Shown piece by piece: positions 18,117 through 27,166 of a DNA stretch of 64,000 nt (positions are counted from its first letter, which is position 1; each line of letters starts with the position of its first letter). The stretch is from assembly GCA_948470335.1 (NCBI GenBank), contig CAOKOL010000011.1, positions 23,700 to 87,699 of the forward strand, written 5' to 3'. The notes under the pieces are model-generated. The model saw nothing but the letters and a program-made list of their open reading frames with translations. It was not told where the DNA came from and searched no databases. The DNA is from an uncultured Lachnospiraceae bacterium. Its GTDB lineage: Bacteria; Bacillota; Clostridia; Lachnospirales; Lachnospiraceae. A program made the translations under genes and the position numbers.

Positions 18117-19580
18117 TTATTTATTCACCGCCGCTTCCAGCGCCTCGCAAAAAGAAAGGTACCATGCCTCAAAAGCCTCGTCCGTTACATAAGCCGCCGA
18201 CGCTTCTTCCAGACTTTTTCCCTGTTTCAGCGCCTCCATAACGCCGGCACGGTCCTCCGCCGCCTTATCGGCAAGATGATATTCCAGCACCTTTCTCGCC
18301 GCAGAACCGTTTTCAAAGCTCTTGTTCGTATAAAGGGTGGTTTCCTCCATCTCATTGAAAATGGTAGTCAGACAGTCATAGGTTTTGGGCGCTACCGTCA
18401 GCCCTTTTTCCGCCGCCACCTGATCCAGCATCTCGCTGCTGTTTGCCTCCTTCGTCACCGGCAGATATCCGGACACACAGCCAAACTGCAAATTGTTCTC
18501 TGCCTGGGTAAACCATTTTAAAAATTCCACGGCAGCATATTCATGGGTTTCGTCAGACTTGCTGACCACCATTCCGGCGCCCTGCTGCACGGCATAATGT
18601 TTTCCGCCTTCAAACACGGGAGCCGTCATCACGGCATAGTCGATGGGACGGCTGCCGCTGTCCATCTCCACCTGATCGGGAAAATACATGGCCGAGGAGG
18701 TAGAACCCGTATAAGCCAGCAGCTCCCCGGTCTTCACATCATCGGAACGGAAGGAACCGTAAGCGCCGAAATACCCCTTCACCATGGGAACATAATAGTT
18801 CTCCCAGAGACGGCGCAGTTCTTCTTTGGGCACGTTTAACGTCAGTTCTCCGTTCTCCACCTGAAAGATCTCCACGCCCAGCTGCTGCATGCCGATAATA
18901 AAGTAATTGGCCACCGCATCCCTGCCGTAAAAAGCCATGCCATCCTCCGGTATGTCCGGCGTCAGGCTGTCTGTCCACTCATAATAGGACTGCGCCGTGG
19001 AAACCACGCCCTCTATGGTTTTCAGATCTTCCAGAGAAGCGCCCGTAGCCTGGGCAAAAGGCTCCCAGTCCGTTTTGTTCACCATCATAATCTCCGTGGA
19101 CTTTGCCGTGGGGAAAATTCTCAGGCTGCCGTCGGCGGCAATCCGTCCTTCTTCAATGTAGGAGTCCACATATTTGCTCAGTTCTTCCTCATCCAGATAG
19201 TCGGACAGATTTGCCAGCGCGCCGGCCTGCTCTACCTCATAAGCGGTGTCCGCATAGGAAGAAAAGATATCCGGCATCTCGTCCGCTCCCACCTTTCCTT
19301 CGATGGCGTCTCTCACCGCCGTTTCCAGATCAGAAACCGACCCCTGGGAATACCCCTGGACATATATGCCCATCTCCTTGCCTGCGGTATCATTAAATTC
19401 CTCTACCAGTGCGTCAAATGCCGCCTGCTGAGAGCCGTTATAATAATGCCAGACTGTCAGAGATACCGGATTTTTGGGGTCCAGGAGACTTTTCTTTCCG
19501 CACCCCGCCCCGCAGAATACCAAAACCGCTGTCAGACATAACAGAGATACTTTTTTCATGCTTCTTTTTTTACCACTCAT
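18117..19580 (-). CDS. Extracellular solute-binding lipoprotein (ABC-type sugar-binding family 1)
   Basis: 487 residues. The N-terminus has a Lys-rich start, a hydrophobic core (VSLLCLTAVLVFC) and Cys in GAGC, a permissive lipobox. The mature part begins with SLTVWHYYNGSQQ, as in carbohydrate-binding proteins of the SBP_bac_1 family. The GVVSTAQSYYEW and YAAVEFLKWFTQAENN segments also fit. The ATG at 19578-19580 has AAGGAGAG upstream. A longer frame to 19661 would start inside the purL terminator, so I reject it. No permease or ATPase genes are adjacent; the next gene is the hybrid histidine kinase. That suggests a sensing rather than a transport role, but the protein could also serve a distant ABC transporter. 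Confidence 0.85.
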   Translation of the reverse strand: MSGKKRSMKKVSLLCLTAVLVFCGAGCGKKSLLDPKNPVSLTVWHYYNGSQQAAFDALVEEFNDTAGKEMGIYVQGYSQGSVSDLETAVRDAIEGKVGADEMPDIFSSYADTAYEVEQAGALANLSDYLDEEELSKYVDSYIEEGRIAADGSLRIFPTAKSTEIMMVNKTDWEPFAQATGASLEDLKTIEGVVSTAQSYYEWTDSLTPDIPEDGMAFYGRDAVANYFIIGMQQLGVEIFQVENGELTLNVPKEELRRLWENYYVPMVKGYFGAYGSFRSDDVKTGELLAYTGSTSSAMYFPDQVEMDSGSRPIDYAVMTAPVFEGGKHYAVQQGAGMVVSKSDETHEYAAVEFLKWFTQAENNLQFGCVSGYLPVTKEANSSEMLDQVAAEKGLTVAPKTYDCLTTIFNEMEETTLYTNKSFENGSAARKVLEYHLADKAAEDRAGVMEALKQGKSLEEASAAYVTDEAFEAWYLSFCEALEAAVNK

Positions 19581-19628
19581 TGGCTGTTCTCTCCTTCCCC
19601 TGGTGTGACTGTCTTCATTCTTGCAGAA

Positions 19629-19667
19629 ACGACTCTGGAATGGGATTTTTCTCCATTCCAAAGTCGT
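19629..19667 (-). terminator. Terminator after purL
   Basis: Fifteen-base arms, with one mismatch, form a long stem around a nine-base loop. On the minus strand the stem is followed by TTTCT. It lies 11 bp after the purL stop and separates purL from the solute-binding protein gene. Confidence 0.65.
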
Positions 19668-19677
19668 CCTGTCCCTT

Positions 19678-22600
19678 TTATTTAAAATATTCCACGCCTG
19701 ACCGGAATAGTTTCATATCCTGCTCGCCGTAAGTGTTTACGGCCACTGACTGGCCGATCCGCTCGCTGTGGGCCATCTTGCCCAGAATTCTTCCGTCCGG
19801 GCTGGTGATTCCTTCAATGGCACAGTAAGAGCCGTTGGGATTCCACTCGTCGTCCATAGTGGGCACGCCCTGGAGATTGACATACTGGGTAGCTGCCTGA
19901 CCGTTGGCAAACAATTTTTCGATCCACTGGCTGCTGGCCACAAACCGGCCTTCTCCGTGGGATACGGGGGTACAGTATATGCCGCCCAGCTCCGCCTTTG
20001 ACAGCCAGGGGGACTTGCTGCTGACCACTTTGGTATATACCATCTTGGACACATGGCGGCCGATCTGGTTATAGGTCAGCGTAGGCGCATCCTCTGCCTG
20101 GTCCCGAATGGTTCCGTAGGGCAGCAGCCCCAGCTTAATCAGCGCCTGGAATCCGTTGCAGATACCCAGCATCAGGCCGTCCCGTTCCTTTAACAGCCGG
20201 TTCACCGCTTCCTTCACTTTCTCATTGCGGAAAACGGCGGCAATAAATTTTGCGGAGCCCTCCGGCTCGTCGCCTGCGGAAAATCCGCCGGGCAGCATAA
20301 TAATCTGAGACTGGTCGATATTCTCCGCAAAGCAGTCTACGGAATCTCTGATATTTTCCGCGGTCAGATTCCGGAACACCTTCGTGATAACGGAAGCCCC
20401 GGCCAGCTCAAAAGCTTTGCCGCTGTCATACTCACAGTTGGTTCCCGGAAATACCGGGATAAACACGGTGGGCGCGCCGATCTTATGGGTACAGATATGA
20501 ACGGATTCTTCTCTGTACAGCGGTTTTTCCGCCGTTTCCGCTTTCACACCCGTATGGGTGGGGAACACCTGCTCCAGCGGAGCGGTCCAGGCTTTCGTCA
20601 CCTCATCCATGGACAGCTTCATATCCTGATAGATAAACGCTTCTTCCCTGATTACCTCGCCGATAATCATGCCCGGCGCCTCCAACTGATATGCATAGTC
20701 CTGATAGACTTCCGCCACAATACAGCCCCAGCCGGCTCCGAACAACTGCTCCGGCTTCACGGCGTCGGTCAGCTTTACGCCCAGTCTGTTTCCCATAGCC
20801 ATCTTGGACAGTGCCTCGCACAATCCGTTCCGCTCCAGTTCATATGCGGAAATAATCTTTCTGGCCTTGATATCTTCATGAATCTTTCCGTAGATATCCA
20901 TGGCGCTCTGATAATCCGGCAGATCATTCTCATCTTTTTTAATCACGAACAGTACCAGCTTATTCCCCGCCTTTTTCAGTTCCGGCGTGATAATGTGACG
21001 GCTGCTGGCCACGTCAACCGCAAAGGATACCAGAGTAGGCGGCACATCCAGCTCGTTAAAGGTGCCCGACATACTGTCTTTGCCGCCGATAGAGGGAAGG
21101 CCGAAGCCCATCTGTGCTTCATAAGCCCCCAGCAGGGCGGAGAAAGGCGTTCCCCACCGCTGGCTGTCCTCCGTCATGCGCTTGAAGTATTCCTGGAAGG
21201 TAAACCGGATCTTTCTGTAATCGCCTCCGGCAGCCACCACCTTGGCCACCGAAGATACCACCGCATAGACTGCGCCGTGGTAAGGACTCCAGGAGGACAG
21301 ATACGGGTCAAAGCCATAGCTCATCATCGTCACCAGGTCTGTCGTTCCCTTCTGCACCGGCAGCTTGGCCACCATCGTCTGGGTTTCCGTCATCTGATAC
21401 TTTCCGCCGTAAGGCATATATACGGAGCCTGCGCCGATGGAGCCGTCAAACATTTCCACCAGTCCCTTCTGGGAGCAGACATTCAGATCTTTCATCGTAT
21501 CCAGCCACCGGGCTTTTACATCCTCTACGGGGTGAAGCACAAAAGGATTTCCCTCTTTTACCGGAACCTCCACCGTCACATCCGTCTCCTGATGGGCGCC
21601 GTTGGTATCCAGAAATGCGCGGCTTAAATCCACGATGGTCTTTCCCCGCCATTCCATCACCAGACGGGGACTTTCGGTCACGGTGGCCACCGCCACCGCT
21701 TCCAGATTTTCTTCCTCGGCAAACGCCATGAATTTTTCCACGTCGGCGGGGTCCACCACCACCGCCATCCGCTCCTGGGACTCGGAGATGGCGATTTCGG
21801 TTCCGTCCAGACCGGCATATTTTTTCGGCACCTTGTCCAACTGGATGGACAGACCGTCCGCCAGCTCGCCGATGGCCACCGAAACGCCGCCCGCGCCGAA
21901 GTCATTGCACTTTTTAATCAGAAAGCTGACTTCTTCTCTGCGGAACAGCCTCTGTACTTTCCGCTCCGTGGGCGCATTGCCCTTCTGCACCTCCGCGCCG
22001 CAGGTTTCAATGGATGCCTCCGTATGTACCTTGGAGGAACCCGTGGCGCCGCCCAGGCCGTCACGGCCCGTTCTTCCGCCAAGAAGGATAATCACGTCTC
22101 CCGGATCGGAAGTCAGTCTGCGAACCGCCCGTCTGGGCGCCGCCCCCATCACTGCGCCAATCTCCATCCGCTTGGCCGCATAGTTGGGATGATAAATTTC
22201 TTTTACATAGCCTGTGGCCAGCCCCACCTGATTGCCGTAGGAGCTGTAGCCGCCGGCTGCGCCCCGCACCAGCTTCTTCTGGGGCAGCTTGCCCTTCATG
22301 GTCCGGGATACAGGCACGGTGGGGTCCGCCGCCCCGGTAATACGCATGGCCTGATACACATAGGTACGGCCCGACAGCGGATCTCTGATGGCGCCGCCCA
22401 GACAGGTGGCCGCACCGCCGAAAGGCTCAATCTCCGTGGGATGGTTGTGGGTTTCGTTTTTAAAATTCACCAGCCATTCTTCCGTCTCTCCGTCGATTTC
22501 CACGGGCACCACAATGCTGCAAGCATTGATCTCGTCGGACTCCTCCTGATCTTTTAGCTTTCCTTCTTTTTTCAGCTTCCGCATGGCCATCAGCGCCAGG

Positions 22601-23427
22601 TCCATCAGGCAGACAAACTTGTCGGGACGGTCGCCGAGCACTTCCTGACGGTCGGCGATATATTTATGATACGTTCCTTCGATGGGTCCGTTGTAATCCC
22701 CTTTGGTAAAGGTAACGTTTTTCAGCTCCGTATTAAAAGTGGTATGACGGCAGTGGTCGGACCAGTAGGTATCCAGCACCCGGATTTCCGTCATGGTAGG
22801 ATCCCGCTTTTCTTCTCCGGCAAAATAGTTCTGAATGTGAAGAAAGTCCTTGAAAGTCATCGCCAGATTCAGAGAATCATACAGACTTTTCAGTTCCGCC
22901 TCCGGCATAACGGTAAAGCCGCCGAAGATTTTTACGTCCTCCGGCTCCTCGAATACGGTCACCAGCGTTTCGGGCACATCCATGGACGCCTCTCTGGAAT
23001 CCACGGGGTTGATGCAGTAAGATTTAATGGCCTGCATCTGTCCTTCGTCCAGGCTTCCGCTGATCACATAGGTGGTAGCGGAACGGATCACCGGTTCCTC
23101 GCTTTCTTTCAGCAGCTTTACACACTGCTCGGCGGAATCGGCCCGCTGGTCAAACTGCCCCGGCAGAAATTCCACGGAGAATACACTGTCGCCGTAGCTG
23201 ACCGGGAATGTTCCCTCGTATACCATGTCCAGCGGCGGTTCGGAAAAAATTGTTTTCACCGCCTCCTGATAAATTTCTTCGGACAGATTTTCCACATCAT
23301 ACCGGATCAGCACCCGGACGTTCTTCACTGTCCCGATTCCCAGATAACTGCCAATCTCCTCTTTCAGCTCATTGGCCCTGACTGCATAAGGCGCTTTCTT
23401 TTCCACATAAATCCTTTTAACGCTCAT
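19678..23427 (-). CDS. purL: Phosphoribosylformylglycinamidine synthase, single-chain form
   Basis: 1249 residues. It catalyses the ATP- and glutamine-dependent conversion of FGAR to FGAM in purine synthesis. The N-terminal PurS-like region is followed by two AIR-synthase-type halves (TYWSDHCRHTTF, NHPTEIEPFGGAATCLGG, GGKDSMSGTFNELDVPPTL). The C-terminal class I glutaminase has Cys1090 in LGICNGFQAL and His1157 in HGEGRF. Clostridia often carry this single-chain enzyme instead of the separate PurS/PurQ/PurL of bacilli. The start follows AGGAGG. No purine riboswitch could be recognised in the 160 bp upstream, and no other pur genes are adjacent. Confidence 0.96.
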   Translation of the reverse strand: MSVKRIYVEKKAPYAVRANELKEEIGSYLGIGTVKNVRVLIRYDVENLSEEIYQEAVKTIFSEPPLDMVYEGTFPVSYGDSVFSVEFLPGQFDQRADSAEQCVKLLKESEEPVIRSATTYVISGSLDEGQMQAIKSYCINPVDSREASMDVPETLVTVFEEPEDVKIFGGFTVMPEAELKSLYDSLNLAMTFKDFLHIQNYFAGEEKRDPTMTEIRVLDTYWSDHCRHTTFNTELKNVTFTKGDYNGPIEGTYHKYIADRQEVLGDRPDKFVCLMDLALMAMRKLKKEGKLKDQEESDEINACSIVVPVEIDGETEEWLVNFKNETHNHPTEIEPFGGAATCLGGAIRDPLSGRTYVYQAMRITGAADPTVPVSRTMKGKLPQKKLVRGAAGGYSSYGNQVGLATGYVKEIYHPNYAAKRMEIGAVMGAAPRRAVRRLTSDPGDVIILLGGRTGRDGLGGATGSSKVHTEASIETCGAEVQKGNAPTERKVQRLFRREEVSFLIKKCNDFGAGGVSVAIGELADGLSIQLDKVPKKYAGLDGTEIAISESQERMAVVVDPADVEKFMAFAEEENLEAVAVATVTESPRLVMEWRGKTIVDLSRAFLDTNGAHQETDVTVEVPVKEGNPFVLHPVEDVKARWLDTMKDLNVCSQKGLVEMFDGSIGAGSVYMPYGGKYQMTETQTMVAKLPVQKGTTDLVTMMSYGFDPYLSSWSPYHGAVYAVVSSVAKVVAAGGDYRKIRFTFQEYFKRMTEDSQRWGTPFSALLGAYEAQMGFGLPSIGGKDSMSGTFNELDVPPTLVSFAVDVASSRHIITPELKKAGNKLVLFVIKKDENDLPDYQSAMDIYGKIHEDIKARKIISAYELERNGLCEALSKMAMGNRLGVKLTDAVKPEQLFGAGWGCIVAEVYQDYAYQLEAPGMIIGEVIREEAFIYQDMKLSMDEVTKAWTAPLEQVFPTHTGVKAETAEKPLYREESVHICTHKIGAPTVFIPVFPGTNCEYDSGKAFELAGASVITKVFRNLTAENIRDSVDCFAENIDQSQIIMLPGGFSAGDEPEGSAKFIAAVFRNEKVKEAVNRLLKERDGLMLGICNGFQALIKLGLLPYGTIRDQAEDAPTLTYNQIGRHVSKMVYTKVVSSKSPWLSKAELGGIYCTPVSHGEGRFVASSQWIEKLFANGQAATQYVNLQGVPTMDDEWNPNGSYCAIEGITSPDGRILGKMAHSERIGQSVAVNTYGEQDMKLFRSGVEYFK

Positions 23428-23589
23428 TCCAACCTCCTGCGTGTTCTGCTTTCACTGTCAAACCAGTTGACGCATCATAAGCAATTGCGATAATACTTTA
23501 TCTTCTCATATAAATTTTATTTACAAACTGCCCTGCCGGCATAGGACAGCGGCACATTTTGTCGAACGTATCAATATCCCTCACAGTTT

Positions 23590-24531
23590 TCATTCCCGGC
23601 TCTCAAAGGCGTCCGGGTTTCCCGATGCCTTGGCCAGATTGATCACATCCAGGGAAATCTTCATAATATCCCTCACTTCTTCCTCGGTGATGTGCAGAAG
23701 TTCGGCCAACTGGGCCACCGTGGCCTGCGTGCCCTGCTCTCTGGCGATTTCTTGCGTCAGATCCATAATCCGGTTGGCTCTTCGCGCCACTTTTTCTCCG
23801 ATTCCCTTATGGCTTTCCTGCTGCCGGATCGCTTCTTCCATGGCCGCATCGCTTTTTTTCTTTAAAATATAGAGAAAATCCTCCGCATCCAGACGGGGGT
23901 ACTGAGATTTCAGCAGATGGATCTCCTCCATCAGCACCATGTTACCCTCCTGAATCAGATCGGAGATTACCACGCCGCGGCCTATAAACGGTTTGGCCCA
24001 CTCCGCCACCCGATGAAGGTTTCCCTCCGCAAGCCTATCGGCCGCGGCCAGCTCGCCTTCCAATACCCGTGGCATCAGATGCTCCATTTCCTCCGGCGTA
24101 CAGGGCGGCACCGCCGCAAGATCCGACAGATACATCCGGTAATAGCGGTTTTCTTCTTCCGGCACCTGTCCTTTTTCCGGCCCGGTTTCCGCCGGTGCTT
24201 TCTTCCTGCCTCCGGCCCGCACCGCCGTCCGGCCCGGTTTCACAGGCCCCGGCCCCGTACCGGATACCCGGTTTTCCTCCGTGTCTTCCTCGGCCAGCTT
24301 TTCCCCGGTCCGCTGTTCTTCGGCCCCATTCTCCCAGGCGGCGCTTTCTTCCAGTCCTGTAATCCGTACCTGATTTTCCTCCAGATAACGGTACACCAAC
24401 CATAGCTGCTCCCGATTCAGGGACAGTTCTTCAAACCACTGGTCAATCTGTGTTTTTGCGATTCTGTTATCCCTGACTGCCGCCAGCTCCAAAAGCTCCG
24501 CCAGCAGTCCCATAAACGTTCCCTGTTCCAT
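23590..24531 (-). CDS. Degenerate sigma-70-like protein
   Basis: 313 residues. The first 60 residues look like the N-terminal helical region of primary sigma factors. A variable Gly/Glu/Arg-rich linker (about 65-125) leads to a region 1.2-like segment (YYRMYLSDLAAVPPCTPEE). Region 2.1-2.2 follows (AEGNLHRVAEW, then GVVISDLIQEGNMVLMEE), and then region 3 (RRANRIMDLTQEIAREQG). The aromatic -10 recognition block (2.3-2.4) is replaced by DAEDFLYILKKKSDAAMEE, and region 4 is absent. It may therefore bind RNA polymerase core without recognising a normal promoter. I chose the ATG at 24529-24531 because AAGGGG lies six bases upstream; a TTG two codons earlier is possible. Confidence 0.7.
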   Translation of the reverse strand: MEQGTFMGLLAELLELAAVRDNRIAKTQIDQWFEELSLNREQLWLVYRYLEENQVRITGLEESAAWENGAEEQRTGEKLAEEDTEENRVSGTGPGPVKPGRTAVRAGGRKKAPAETGPEKGQVPEEENRYYRMYLSDLAAVPPCTPEEMEHLMPRVLEGELAAADRLAEGNLHRVAEWAKPFIGRGVVISDLIQEGNMVLMEEIHLLKSQYPRLDAEDFLYILKKKSDAAMEEAIRQQESHKGIGEKVARRANRIMDLTQEIAREQGTQATVAQLAELLHITEEEVRDIMKISLDVINLAKASGNPDAFESRE

Positions 24532-24581
24532 CGTCAACCCCTTGTGTTTTTATTGTCCTGTTTTTGGACATGCATATTCTT

Positions 24582-24610
24582 ATTATATAATTTTCCCATC
24601 TATGACACAA
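24582..24610 (-). promoter_or_regulatory. Candidate promoter of the sigma-like gene
   Basis: Minus strand TTGTGT, 17-base spacer, TATAAT. The -10 is perfect and the -35 has three matches to consensus. The -10 lies about 50 bp upstream of the chosen start. Confidence 0.4.
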
Positions 24611-24680
24611 GTACTAATCCCATAAAAATCGCAAGTGAAAAACAGAAAAAGGCGAAAAAACGCCAAAGGACTAAAAACGC

Positions 24681-24710
24681 CTGTCATTCCCCCGGAATTT
24701 ATGATATAAT
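24681..24710 (+). promoter_or_regulatory. Candidate promoter of the CPBP protease gene
   Basis: CTGTCA, 18-base spacer, TATAAT. The -10 is perfect and sits about 50 bp before the start codon. Confidence 0.45.
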
Positions 24711-24762
24711 TTTAACATGCCGGTCAGACCTATGAGCATACCTGGCTTTCAAGGAGGTTTTC

Positions 24763-25584
24763 ATGAAAAAAATATTGTGGTTCTTTTTATCCGCCGCGCC
24801 CCTGATTATCTACGGCATTCTGACGGCCCTTTTTTATTTTCTTTTTACTCTGATCGTGTTCCGCATGGGATGGTTTCAGGATTCCTGGCTGTTCTCGGAG
24901 GAAAATATTGACGCTTCGCTGATGCTGGCCATCTCCGCCGCCTCGGGTGCCGTTTCCTATCTCATTTACCGGTGCCTGAAAACGGACCGCCGCCGCACCC
25001 GCCCGTTCCGCTTTTCCTTTGCCTCTGTTCTGGTGCTGGCGGCACTGGCTTTTGTCTGCCAGTATTTAACCACGCTGCTGATCAATGTCATATCAATGCT
25101 GATGCCCCAGGCCCTTGACCAGTATACGGAACTGCTGGAATCGGTGGGCATGGCAAGCCCCGGTCTTTTGCTGATCCTCTATACGGTAATCGTGGGACCC
25201 ATCCACGAAGAACTGATGATGCGGGGCGCCACCCTCTCCATAGCAAAAAAAGCCCTTCCTTTCTGGGCGGCCAATCTGGTTCAGGCCCTGCTGTTCGGCA
25301 TATTCCATATGAATCTGCTGCAGGGATGCTATGCCTTTTGTCTGGGACTGGTGCTGGGATATCTGGCACATCGGTATCACTCCCTGGTCCCGGCATACTT
25401 TTTTCATATCTTTTTCAACCTGCTGGGTATGCTGGCGCTGACGCCCGGCAATCTGATCGCTTTCCTTCTTTCCCTGGCGCTGTTTTCCGCTCTGCTGGCG
25501 GCAGCCCTGAACTATCAGAAAAAGAAGGAACCGGAACAGGCGTTGTTTCCGTCCCGGCAGGATTTTTTCTCCGGCGATTTGTAG
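24763..25584 (+). CDS. CPBP family intramembrane glutamic endopeptidase
   Basis: 273 residues, with seven or eight hydrophobic segments. The Abi/CPBP motifs are all present: EELMMRG (motif 1, Glu-Glu with Arg), FGIFHMN (motif 2 His) and HIFFN (motif 3). The family includes Rce1-like proteases that cleave substrates within the membrane and, in Gram-positives, is often linked to bacteriocin self-immunity or stress. No peptide gene is adjacent, so the substrate is unknown. The start has an excellent AAGGAGG site. A candidate promoter lies directly upstream, so the gene is probably monocistronic. Confidence 0.88.
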   Translation: MKKILWFFLSAAPLIIYGILTALFYFLFTLIVFRMGWFQDSWLFSEENIDASLMLAISAASGAVSYLIYRCLKTDRRRTRPFRFSFASVLVLAALAFVCQYLTTLLINVISMLMPQALDQYTELLESVGMASPGLLLILYTVIVGPIHEELMMRGATLSIAKKALPFWAANLVQALLFGIFHMNLLQGCYAFCLGLVLGYLAHRYHSLVPAYFFHIFFNLLGMLALTPGNLIAFLLSLALFSALLAAALNYQKKKEPEQALFPSRQDFFSGDL

Positions 25585-25637
25585 GCAGCAGCCTCCTGAC
25601 AGAATCAGAACATTTGGCAAGGGGCGTCCTATTTGCA

Positions 25638-25666
25638 TTGACAACAATCCGGCAAAATGATAAGAT
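25638..25666 (+). promoter_or_regulatory. Promoter of tRNA-Leu
   Basis: A consensus TTGACA, exactly 17 bases, then TAAGAT. This gives a start about 57 bases before the tRNA 5' end, a typical distance for a processed leader. Confidence 0.7.
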
Positions 25667-25729
25667 GAATCACATCGGATGGAATCACTGCCGCCGTAAA
25701 AGGCGTGATGAAACCGGACCAATACATTT

Positions 25730-25811
25730 GCGGATATGGCGGAATTGGCAGACGCGATAGATTTAGGTTCTATTGTCAACAGACGTGCAGGTTCGAGTCC
25801 TGTTATCCGCA
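25730..25811 (+). tRNA. tRNA-Leu (anticodon UAG)
   Basis: Acceptor arms GCGGATA and TATCCGC pair perfectly, with A as discriminator. The anticodon stem ATAGA/TCTAT encloses the loop TTTAGGT, giving anticodon UAG for CUN leucine codons. A long variable arm, expected for tRNA-Leu, and a T-loop TTCGAGT are present. The 3' CCA is not encoded. It is flanked by its own promoter and a strong terminator, so it is an isolated single-tRNA unit. Confidence 0.95.
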
Positions 25812-25826
25812 TGGTTTAATAAGCTG

Positions 25827-25864
25827 CCGAATCAGTTTCCGCCGGAGACAGATTCGGTTTTTTT
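25827..25864 (+). terminator. Terminator of tRNA-Leu
   Basis: Outer stem CCGAATC/GATTCGG with an inner GTTTCC/GGAGAC helix, followed by seven T. Confidence 0.85.
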
Positions 25865-25948
25865 ATTTTCATAATTGAATTTCATAACCGAAAAATCATT
25901 ATTCAGAAAGTTTATCATCAGAAATTTTTATAACGCAGGAGGTCTTCT

Positions 25949-27151
25949 TTGAACTGGAAACAATTCACCCCAAAAAACGTATTTTTTTTAGTATTCGGCG
26001 CCGTTTTGTTCTACTGCTGCCTGCAGAATCCGCAGTTGATCCTGTCATCCGCCGGTTTTGTCACCGGAATCATCCTGCCTTTCGCCCTTGGATTTGCCAT
26101 CGCCTTTATTTTTAATGTTCCGATGAAAAAAATTGAGGCCGGACTGACCCGTCACACCCGGCTCCGAAAAAAACTGCGTCGCCCGGCCGCTTACCTTCTC
26201 ACGCTGACCGCAGTGATCGGCGTCCTGCTGCTGGCCTTTTTTGTGGTTATCCCTGAGCTGACCGCCACCATTATGAGCCTGATGGACCAGATCCCGAAAG
26301 GTCTGGACAACCTGCTCCTTCTGCTGGACGATACCAACATCGACTGGCCCGAAATAGAAACCTTTATGGCCCAGTTGGAGCTGGACTGGAATAATCTGGG
26401 ACAGAAGCTGCTTGGCGCTCTGCAGACCGGTGCTTTCGGCGTGGTGCAGTCCACTTTCAGCATCGTAGGCGGCATTGTCAGCGGATTTGCCACCTTTTTT
26501 ATCGGCTTCACCTTCTCCGTCTATCTGCTGTTCCAGAAGGAAGCGCTGATCCGGCAGTGTAAAAAGCTGGTCTATGCCTTTCTTCCGACGGCTGCGGCAG
26601 ACCGTCTGGTCTATATCGGCGGCCTGTCTGCCACCGTATTTTCTAACTTTCTGGCCGGCCAGTGTACGGAGGCCGTAATCCTGGGCATGATGTTTTTCGT
26701 GTCCATGCTGGCCCTCAGGATGCCCTATGCGCTGCTGGTAGGCGTTCTGATCGCCATCACGGCACTGATTCCCATATTCGGTGCTTTTATCGGCTGTGTG
26801 GTGGGATTCTTCCTGATCGTCGTGGTCAATCCCATGCAGGCCCTGGTGTTCCTGATTTTATTCCAGGTACTGCAGCAGATCGAGGGAAACCTGATCTACC
26901 CCCATGTGGTGGGCGGCACGGTGGGACTTCCTTCCGTCTGGGTACTGGCGGCGGTCAGTGTGGGCGGCAGCCTGATGGGCATTGTAGGCATGCTTCTGTT
27001 TATCCCAGGGTGCTCCGTATGCTATGCCCTTTTGCGGGAACAGGTAGGGAAACGGCTGGAAAAGCGGCAGATTCCCAGCGAAAAATGGACCGGAGAAGAA
27101 GCGGTTTCACAGAAAACCGGTTCCTCACAGAATACCGGCGCTGATAAATGA
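25949..27151 (+). CDS. AI-2E family transporter (PF01594, formerly UPF0118)
   Basis: 400 residues with about seven or eight membrane helices. The N-terminal pair of helices has LPFALGFAIAFIFN. The C-terminal block GVLIAITALIPIFGAFIG and the QQIEGNLIYPHVVGGTVGLP motif are diagnostic of the family. Members export small molecules (autoinducer-2 in TqsA) or act as Na+/H+ antiporters; the substrate here is unknown. The start is TTG at 25949, five bases after GCAGGAGG; no ATG in a suitable position competes. The amidohydrolase gene follows after 15 bp, so the two probably share a transcript. Confidence 0.88.
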   Translation: MNWKQFTPKNVFFLVFGAVLFYCCLQNPQLILSSAGFVTGIILPFALGFAIAFIFNVPMKKIEAGLTRHTRLRKKLRRPAAYLLTLTAVIGVLLLAFFVVIPELTATIMSLMDQIPKGLDNLLLLLDDTNIDWPEIETFMAQLELDWNNLGQKLLGALQTGAFGVVQSTFSIVGGIVSGFATFFIGFTFSVYLLFQKEALIRQCKKLVYAFLPTAAADRLVYIGGLSATVFSNFLAGQCTEAVILGMMFFVSMLALRMPYALLVGVLIAITALIPIFGAFIGCVVGFFLIVVVNPMQALVFLILFQVLQQIEGNLIYPHVVGGTVGLPSVWVLAAVSVGGSLMGIVGMLLFIPGCSVCYALLREQVGKRLEKRQIPSEKWTGEEAVSQKTGSSQNTGADK

Positions 27152-27166
27152 TAAGGGGAGTGTCAA

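Noticed and set aside
23428..23589. Purine riboswitch or PurR box upstream of purL
   Set aside because: No purine riboswitch core was found. A GTTCGA-containing stretch only partly matches the Bacillus PurBox, and only one copy is present.
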